Part shown: in pieces, positions 59,292 to 64,000 of the stretch
Numbering within the stretch: the first letter of the stretch is position 1
How the letters are laid out: each line of letters opens with the position of its first letter
NCBI GenBank assembly: GCA_934491515.1
Contig: CAKSTF010000004.1
Span: 32,750 to 96,749, forward strand
DNA: 64,000 nt
Reading direction: 5' to 3'
Source of the DNA: an uncultured Eubacteriales bacterium
Lineage (GTDB): Bacteria > Bacillota > Clostridia > Oscillospirales > Acutalibacteraceae
The notes under the pieces: generated by a model
Seen by the model: the letters and a program-made list of their open reading frames with translations, nothing else
Databases searched by the model: none
Told to the model about the DNA's origin: nothing
Translations under genes and position numbers: made by a program

Positions 59292-59324
59292 TTGACATTT
59301 TTTTCGCCGCCGACGCCGTATAAT
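59292..59324 (+). promoter_or_regulatory. spoIIE promoter with 21-bp spacer
   Basis: TTGACA (59292-59297) and TATAAT (59319-59324) are separated by 21 bp, not the usual 17. Bacillus subtilis spoIIE and spoIIG are known for this kind of long spacer and need Spo0A. TTTGACA at 59291-59297 matches the inverted 0A box (TTCGACA) at six of seven positions. Confidence 0.8.
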
Positions 59325-59362
59325 TATCAGACGGAATATCAAAATCAGGGAGGTATACCCTT

Positions 59363-61657
59363 ATGAAGGAACTTGTTAAAGGAAAATCCGTTTTAAACGA
59401 ACTGCGGACAAGCGACGTCTGGGCGGCGGTTTTTTCGCAGATAATTTCGGGCGTGGTAGGCGTTGTATGCGCTGCGGCGACCGTTTTCGGGAAACTTACG
59501 CCTTTCGGCACGGCGTTTCTTGCGGCGGCGCCGTTTTCATATATCCCGTCTGCCGCGATAGGGGCGTTTTTCGGGTACTTTGCCGCCTCCTTTACCGGCG
59601 GTGGTTTCCGTTATATTGCGGCGCTGCTTGCCGTGCTTGCAATAAGGCTTTTGCTTTCGGGCTTCAAAAGGATATCCTCCTCGCCTTTGTTTGTATGCGG
59701 AATACCCTTTTTATCACTTGCGGTTACGGCACCCGTATCAAAAAACGGAACTGCCGCACAACTTGCAGCCGAAGCAGCGCTTGCCGCTTTTGCCGCGTAT
59801 TTTTTCAACGTCTCCTTTAAGGCTGCGGCACACCGCCGCGCCGGATTTTCGCCCGACGAACTTGCCGCGTTTATGATAACGCTTTCCGTATGGCTTTCGG
59901 GAATATCAAAAATACAGATAAGCGGCGTGGCGCTTTACCGCATAATTTCGGTTTTGCTTATTCTTTCTTCCGCAAGATACGGCGGAACTTCCGTTTCCTG
60001 CGGTATGGGCGTTGCCTGCGCCTTTTCGGTTCTGCTTTCGGGCGGCGGTGCGGAAATATGCGCCGCATTCGCCTTTTTGGGTCTTATAACCGGAGTTTTT
60101 AAAATATACGGCAAAATAGTAATGGCGCTCGGTTTTATGGCGTCGGCGCTTGTATGTGCCGTCCTTTCGGGCGAAAATACCGTTTTGCCGTTTGCTGCCG
60201 AGTCGCTTGCGGGCTGTCTGCTTTTTCTGACCCTTCCGCGGTCGTTCGGCACGGAGTGCGGCAAACTGCTTACGGCAACTCCGAAAATAACCGTGCAAAG
60301 CGATGTTAAAAAACTGCTTAAAGTAAGGCTTACCGAAGCAGCCACGGCGCTGGGCGACGTAAAAGACACGGTAGAGCAGGTTTCTGCAAAACTTACCGCC
60401 ATAAATTCTCCCGATTTCGGGAAAATGCTGCGTGACACCGAAGAGGCGGCATGCAGCGGATGCAAACTGCGCCTTCATTGCTGGGAATCCAAAAAACAAA
60501 ACACCGCAGACGGCGTAAACGCGGTGATAGACGCGGTAAAAAAGCACGAAAGCGACCTTTCCGCATTTTTAAGCGAGGAATTCAGGGCGCGCTGTTTAAG
60601 GCCGTCCGCTTTTTGCGAAAAAACCGCCGCCGTATACGACCGTTATGCAAAATCGCTTTCAAAAGAGAACCGCATAGCAGAGGTACGGCAGGTTATGTCG
60701 GAACAGTTCGACAGCATTTCCCTGCTGCTTAAAGAAACCGCAGCGGATCTTCAAAACGGAGAATATTTCGATAAAACAGCGGCGGAAACAGCCGCCGCGG
60801 CGCTTAAAAATCTTGATATTTTTGCAACCGAAGCAGTCTGCCGCGTAAACCGTTTCGGCAGAATGACCGTTAAAATAAAGGCAAACGTCAACGCCGATAC
60901 GGCGCTTAACAAACTTAAAATAATGAAAGCCCTGTCGCTGGCGCTTGAAAAGGATTTCTGCGCGCCTGTTATCACAAAGGCCGACCCGTTTGTGTTCATA
61001 AGCGCCGCCGAAGCGCCCCGTTATAAACCCGAAGTCGGGACATGCAAAATAACCGCGGCAGGTTCTTCTATGTGCGGCGACTGCCACAAGTATTTTTATG
61101 ACGGCACGGGAAGATTTTTTGTGATACTAAGCGACGGTATGGGCACGGGCGGCGCGGCGGCTGTGGACTCCGCCATGGCGGCAGGTCTTGCCGCAAGGCT
61201 TATAAAAAGCGGTTTCGGGTTTGACTGCACCCTTAAACTTATAAATTCCTCGATGCTTTTTAAATCAACCGAGGAATCGACCGCAACGCTCGACGTTGCC
61301 TCCGTAGACCTTTATACGGGCAAAACCGAAATATACAAAGCAGGCGCGGCACCCACCGTGGTAAGGCACAGCGGCCGCACGGGCGAGGCCTCGGGCAATT
61401 CGCTGCCCATAGGCATTTTAAAGGACGTCTCCTTTGACCGCGCAGAAATACGGCTTAAGGAAAAAGATATTATTCTTATGATGTCGGACGGTGCCACAAG
61501 CGAGGGCACCGACTGGATACGCCGCGAACTGCTTAACTGCGGCGATGTTCCGGCGCAAAATCTTGCGGAAAGCATAGCCGCCGCGGCGCGCCGCAGAAGA
61601 AGCGACCGCCACGAGGACGACATAACCGTAATAGCCGTGGTTTTGTCAAAAGCGTAA
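59363..61657 (+). CDS. spoIIE: Stage II sporulation protein E (SpoIIE)
   Basis: The 764-residue protein has about ten N-terminal membrane helices (residues 20-290), a central regulatory region and a C-terminal PP2C-type phosphatase: MCGDCHKYFYDGTGRFFVIL, LSDGMGTGGAAAVDSAMAA and LMMSDGATSEGTDWIRREL hold the metal-binding Asp residues. SpoIIE dephosphorylates SpoIIAA, which frees sigma-F in the forespore. GGGAGGT precedes the ATG. A central Cys cluster (CSGCKLRLHCWESKK, near residue 370) is also seen in clostridial SpoIIE. It has its own long-spacer promoter and a terminator. Confidence 0.97.
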   Translation: MKELVKGKSVLNELRTSDVWAAVFSQIISGVVGVVCAAATVFGKLTPFGTAFLAAAPFSYIPSAAIGAFFGYFAASFTGGGFRYIAALLAVLAIRLLLSGFKRISSSPLFVCGIPFLSLAVTAPVSKNGTAAQLAAEAALAAFAAYFFNVSFKAAAHRRAGFSPDELAAFMITLSVWLSGISKIQISGVALYRIISVLLILSSARYGGTSVSCGMGVACAFSVLLSGGGAEICAAFAFLGLITGVFKIYGKIVMALGFMASALVCAVLSGENTVLPFAAESLAGCLLFLTLPRSFGTECGKLLTATPKITVQSDVKKLLKVRLTEAATALGDVKDTVEQVSAKLTAINSPDFGKMLRDTEEAACSGCKLRLHCWESKKQNTADGVNAVIDAVKKHESDLSAFLSEEFRARCLRPSAFCEKTAAVYDRYAKSLSKENRIAEVRQVMSEQFDSISLLLKETAADLQNGEYFDKTAAETAAAALKNLDIFATEAVCRVNRFGRMTVKIKANVNADTALNKLKIMKALSLALEKDFCAPVITKADPFVFISAAEAPRYKPEVGTCKITAAGSSMCGDCHKYFYDGTGRFFVILSDGMGTGGAAAVDSAMAAGLAARLIKSGFGFDCTLKLINSSMLFKSTEESTATLDVASVDLYTGKTEIYKAGAAPTVVRHSGRTGEASGNSLPIGILKDVSFDRAEIRLKEKDIILMMSDGATSEGTDWIRRELLNCGDVPAQNLAESIAAAARRRRSDRHEDDITVIAVVLSKA

Positions 61658-61755
61658 TGAACAGTGACAAACAGTATGCAAAGCGTAACGTACGCCGCGT
61701 CCGGAAAAAAGCCCGTTTTCGGAAAAATCCGTTAGAAAAAAACCGTTCGGGGGAA

Positions 61756-61785
61756 AAAAATCACAGCCTGTCGGCTGTGATTTTT
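61756..61785. terminator. Bidirectional terminator between spoIIE and spoVT
   Basis: A 13-bp stem (AAAAATCACAGCC with its complement) around a 4-nt loop, with A- and T-runs on the two sides. It is shared by convergent spoIIE and spoVT. Confidence 0.9.
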
Positions 61786-61796
61786 GTTTTCTTCTT

Positions 61797-62324
61797 TTAC
61801 TCCGTTTTTCCTGCCAATATTCCTGCCGCAAGAGCGCAAAGTTTAAAATCGGTATCATCGGCAGAGGTCTGCTTTTCATTTTCAAGAAGCACTACACAAC
61901 CCGAAATATCACCTGCGGTTATAATCGGTGCCGCAGCGGCAATACCGGACTTTACCCCCTCAAGCGCGTTTGTGCTTTGCCTGTCCCTTACGGGAACGCG
62001 ACCTTCGGTTATAACGTCCAGCGCCTTTGTTACCGGCTTTTCAAGCACTTCCTTTTTGGAAATTCCGGCAGCCGCTATGCAGGTGTCCCTGTCGCATATT
62101 ATCGCCGAAAGCGCAGTCTCTTTAGAGAGCGCCGCGGCACATTCCTCCGCCGCCGTTTTAAGTTCGCCCACAAGCGAGTACTTTTTGAATATAACCTCGC
62201 CGCCGGCGGAAGTATATATTTCAAGCGGGTCGCCCTCGCGGATACGCATTGTGCGGCGTATCTCTTTAGGTATTACCACACGTCCCAGATCGTCTATTCT
62301 TCTTACTATTCCTGTGGCTTTCAT
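61797..62324 (-). CDS. spoVT: Stage V sporulation protein T (SpoVT)
   Basis: The 175-residue protein has an N-terminal AbrB swapped-hairpin domain (MKATGIVRRIDDLGRVVIPK, then EIRRTMRIREGDPLEIYT) and a C-terminal GAF-like domain (about residues 55-175). SpoVT is a DNA-binding regulator made in the forespore that adjusts sigma-G genes. AGGAG precedes the ATG about 10 nt away. It lies next to spoIIE, with sleB and the ger cluster nearby, making this a sporulation-rich stretch. Its length is normal. Confidence 0.93.
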   Translation of the reverse strand: MKATGIVRRIDDLGRVVIPKEIRRTMRIREGDPLEIYTSAGGEVIFKKYSLVGELKTAAEECAAALSKETALSAIICDRDTCIAAAGISKKEVLEKPVTKALDVITEGRVPVRDRQSTNALEGVKSGIAAAAPIITAGDISGCVVLLENEKQTSADDTDFKLCALAAGILAGKTE

Positions 62325-62448
62325 AGTATATAAATCTCCTTGTTTTACAAATTATGATGTTATTATCTGTATTTTTAGGTGATTTATACTGCACAGCTTT
62401 ACTTTTGATATGAAATATGCAATAATAAATCTCAGGCGAGGTGATTTT

Positions 62449-62541
62449 GTGGAAGGTATTTTTCTCCGCAAAAAGGTTAACATTAGGCTTTTTTATTATT
62501 TGCCTGCGGTTTATTTTTTATTGGTCTTTGTATTTTTATGA
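62449..62541 (+). CDS. Short membrane peptide overlapping the next gene, or a frameshifted N-terminus
   Basis: A GTG start with GAGGTGA 5 nt upstream opens a 30-codon frame (EGIFLRKKVNIRLFYYLP, then a membrane helix) that ends with TGA inside an ATGA overlap with the gene at 62538. Read with a one-base shift at the T5 run (62533-62537), it would simply be the first helix of that protein. Either the two are translated by coupling, or one base has been lost. Confidence 0.45.
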   Translation: MEGIFLRKKVNIRLFYYLPAVYFLLVFVFL

Positions 62542-63389
62542 ATATAGCCGATTCTATGTCCACCGGTGAACCGTTAACTTTTTTAATAATAGGTATTCTT
62601 ATTATTTTGGCCGTAATTCCGTCTTGGTTATTTAATTTCGGTGCATTTATCCACATTAGCAAAGATTCAATCAAAGCAAAATTTCATTGGTTTGGTAAAA
62701 TAGATTGCAAACTTTCAGATATAACTTTTGCCGTAGCCCAAAATAATACCTTGATCATTCAATTAAAAGATGGTAAAACCCACACCATAACGGGTGTTAA
62801 AAACTCTTATCCTCTCTCTTCAATGATTCGACGGAATATGTATTTTAACGTAATAGAACAGCCTAAAGTTTTGATAGAAAAATTAAATATTATTATAAAG
62901 TCTGCCAAGAAAAAGATGCTTATAAATATTTGTTCCGGTATTGCTCTAATGTTTATCATTATCTTTATCACGGTTTTCTTGACCGGCGAAAGAGAATTGT
63001 ATGAATTCAGTAATGTTGATTGGATAATATTTGCCTATATGATTGCAACAGAAATTGCATTAGTTATTGCTATATGCTATTTTGCTCAAAAGTTAGGAAA
63101 ACGTAATTTTTCCATAGAAAAATTGCAATATGCCATTCAAAGAAGAATTATCGAAACTCAACCATTATTGCCCGGAAATATAATTAAGGTTTTTGCCGAT
63201 GCAAATTACACTGTACGCATTACATTCTTTGGATTTCCAAATCAAACATCGGTTTACTATGTGGTACAAGAAGTTGCTTCGGATTTTACTTTCTTTAAAT
63301 CGTATGAATCCGAAATATTTGAAAATATTGAACAACTTCAAGATAGTTTTATTTCATTTATTGATATAACAGAAAAAGTGTTACATTAA
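62538..63389 (+). CDS. Unrecognised membrane protein, PH-domain-like pattern
   Basis: The 283-residue protein has membrane helices at about residues 13-33, 130-152 and 165-185. After the first helix the sequence (AFIHISKDSIKAKFHWFGKI, LIIQLKDGKTHTITGVKNS) has the strand pattern of bacterial PH-type domains, but I cannot name a family. The ATG has no ribosome site of its own; the good site is upstream of the overlapping 30-codon frame at 62449. The DNA is clearly more AT-rich than the rest of the window, which suggests acquisition from elsewhere. A strong terminator follows. Confidence 0.6.
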   Translation: MNIADSMSTGEPLTFLIIGILIILAVIPSWLFNFGAFIHISKDSIKAKFHWFGKIDCKLSDITFAVAQNNTLIIQLKDGKTHTITGVKNSYPLSSMIRRNMYFNVIEQPKVLIEKLNIIIKSAKKKMLINICSGIALMFIIIFITVFLTGERELYEFSNVDWIIFAYMIATEIALVIAICYFAQKLGKRNFSIEKLQYAIQRRIIETQPLLPGNIIKVFADANYTVRITFFGFPNQTSVYYVVQEVASDFTFFKSYESEIFENIEQLQDSFISFIDITEKVLH

Positions 63390-63393
63390 TTAC

Positions 63394-63422
63394 AACAGCG
63401 AGGTAAAATTTACCTCGCTGTT
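63394..63422. terminator. Terminator after the AT-rich membrane protein gene
   Basis: A 14-bp perfect stem (AACAGCGAGGTAAA with its complement) with a very short loop, followed by T/A-rich sequence. Confidence 0.85.
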
Positions 63423-63785
63423 TATATATATCAAAATATCAAAATCGCCTGCAGTTCTAATTTTGTAAGGAATTATTACGCTTTTGTATTATCATAATAC
63501 TATCATCTGCTTGTGTTAAATAGAAACCAAAATTTTTTTAAAACCCATATATAGCAAGGGTTTCCGGACTTTCGACAAATTTATACCTTGCGTTATTATA
63601 ACACAAAAAACAAACCTTTTCATATTTGCCCCTCATACGATTTAATATTTGTTTCCGAATTCCAATAGCCCCTTGGGATCTGAAAAATCCATATCATAAA
63701 GGTTGTTTCTAATCTGATGATTCAGTAATTTTTCCATCTGCCGAGAAAAAATTTTGGTATGTTGTCTAATCCTAAAAAAGAAAGA
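63423..63785. other. AT-rich intergenic stretch without a supported gene
   Basis: These 363 bases hold only short frames. The longest sensible one is on the minus strand (about 63645-63780) and ends DPKGLLEFGNKY, but it has no start with a ribosome site and may be a relic of a longer gene. No repeats, tRNA or att-like sites were seen. Confidence 0.5.
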
Positions 63786-64000
63786 TCATTCACTTTTTTC
63801 CCAATAGGGATAGTCCGAAAATACAAACTCTCCTGCGGCGTTTTTCTCTGTTGGCAGGTCAACATAGAGCTTGTTGCCGCTTGGCGGCATTTTCACAGCA
63901 ATCACAACTGTAAATTTTCCGTTGCCTTCATCCCGGACGCTGTCCACACAGCTGTTGTAAGAGGCTTCGCCCTTGCGCTTCTTACAAGCTACATAGACAT
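63786..64000 (-). CDS. C-terminal end of an unrecognised minus-strand gene (partial)
   Basis: On the minus strand the frame is open from the right edge to a TGA at 63788-63786 and gives 70 residues, including GNGKFTVVIAVKMPPSGNK and LYVDLPTEKNAAGEF, ending FSDYPYWEKSE. Its codon use is richer in G and C than the AT-rich DNA just before it. I do not recognise a family. A mobile-element gene is possible because it borders accessory DNA, but this cannot be judged without the rest of the gene. Confidence 0.6.
   Translation of the reverse strand, partial: VYVACKKRKGEASYNSCVDSVRDEGNGKFTVVIAVKMPPSGNKLYVDLPTEKNAAGEFVFSDYPYWEKSE

Noticed and set aside
61657..62382. Plus-strand frame starting at the spoIIE stop (TAATG) and running through spoVT
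   Set aside because: The coupled start is tempting, but after about 35 basic residues it enters the terminator and then reads antisense to spoVT, with no ribosome site of its own.
63645..63780. Short minus-strand frame ending DPKGLLEFGNKY
   Set aside because: No start codon with a ribosome site and no family pattern; too short to support as a gene, possibly a relic.

Overview
The window reads as chromosome from an endospore-forming, single-membrane Bacillota, most likely class Clostridia. The evidence is a full set of sporulation and germination genes (bofA, spoIIE, spoVT, sleB, a GerA-type operon, SleC-like proteins), a T-box leader on pheST, SepF/YlmH/YlbF homologues, a split transketolase, lipoproteins with lspA, and a tyrosine-kinase pair of the CpsC/CpsD type. 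No rRNA, tRNA, CRISPR array or IS transposase was seen.

Layout. 1-2282: end of rplK, rplA, a terminator, bofA and a manA-like gene that lacks part of its zinc site. 2463-3812: a MATE exporter. 3891-12725: a minus-strand, phage-like packaging/capsid operon (small terminase, large terminase, a 59-residue membrane peptide, scaffold-like protein, capsid protein with an Ig-like tail, portal, connector-like protein, a 694-residue structural-type protein). A lipoprotein glycoside hydrolase starts 2 nt after the last structural gene. No integrase, repressor, replication, tail-fibre or lysis gene is visible, and all reading frames are intact. This is the best candidate for an undescribed or domesticated system. 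12963-15060: DUF2975, ACT-domain and UPF0210 genes.

15133-29858: a 14-gene minus-strand housekeeping run, miaB-ylbF-mutS-mutL-miaA-hlyD-like-yggS-sepF-ylmH-lspA-rluD-HAD-tktN-tktC, with a good promoter at the miaB end and a terminator after tktC. It joins tRNA modification, mismatch repair, division, lipoprotein maturation and pentose phosphate metabolism. 30036-36932: DUF1846, a PrsA-like lipoprotein, mfd and pth. 37064-38547: an isolated chain-length regulator/tyrosine-kinase pair. 38593-42713: T-box-pheS-pheT and ireB. 42816-46514: a tartrate/malate-type dehydrogenase coupled to galT, and a DUF3048 lipoprotein. 46714-51052: cysteine desulfurase-thiI (sulfur transfer to tRNA), an acidic membrane-anchored protein of unknown role, and a small-multidrug-export family protein.

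51117-52413: a small regulatory module of two XRE-type regulators and a divergent SLOG-fold gene. Its promoter carries three 13-bp direct repeats spaced exactly 30 bp apart. 52483-53610: an Ldh_2-family dehydrogenase behind a consensus promoter and an 18-bp palindrome. 53710-59194: a germination cluster (reduced gerB and gerC, full gerA, a SleC-like protein split over two overlapping genes, sleB). It is divergent from spoIIE, whose promoter has the 21-bp spacing known for Spo0A-activated promoters. spoVT follows. From about 62340 the DNA becomes visibly AT-rich and accessory in character, with an unrecognised membrane protein and, at the right edge, the end of an unrecognised minus-strand gene.

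All assignments rest on reading motifs and gene order by eye. No database search, structure prediction or statistics were run.
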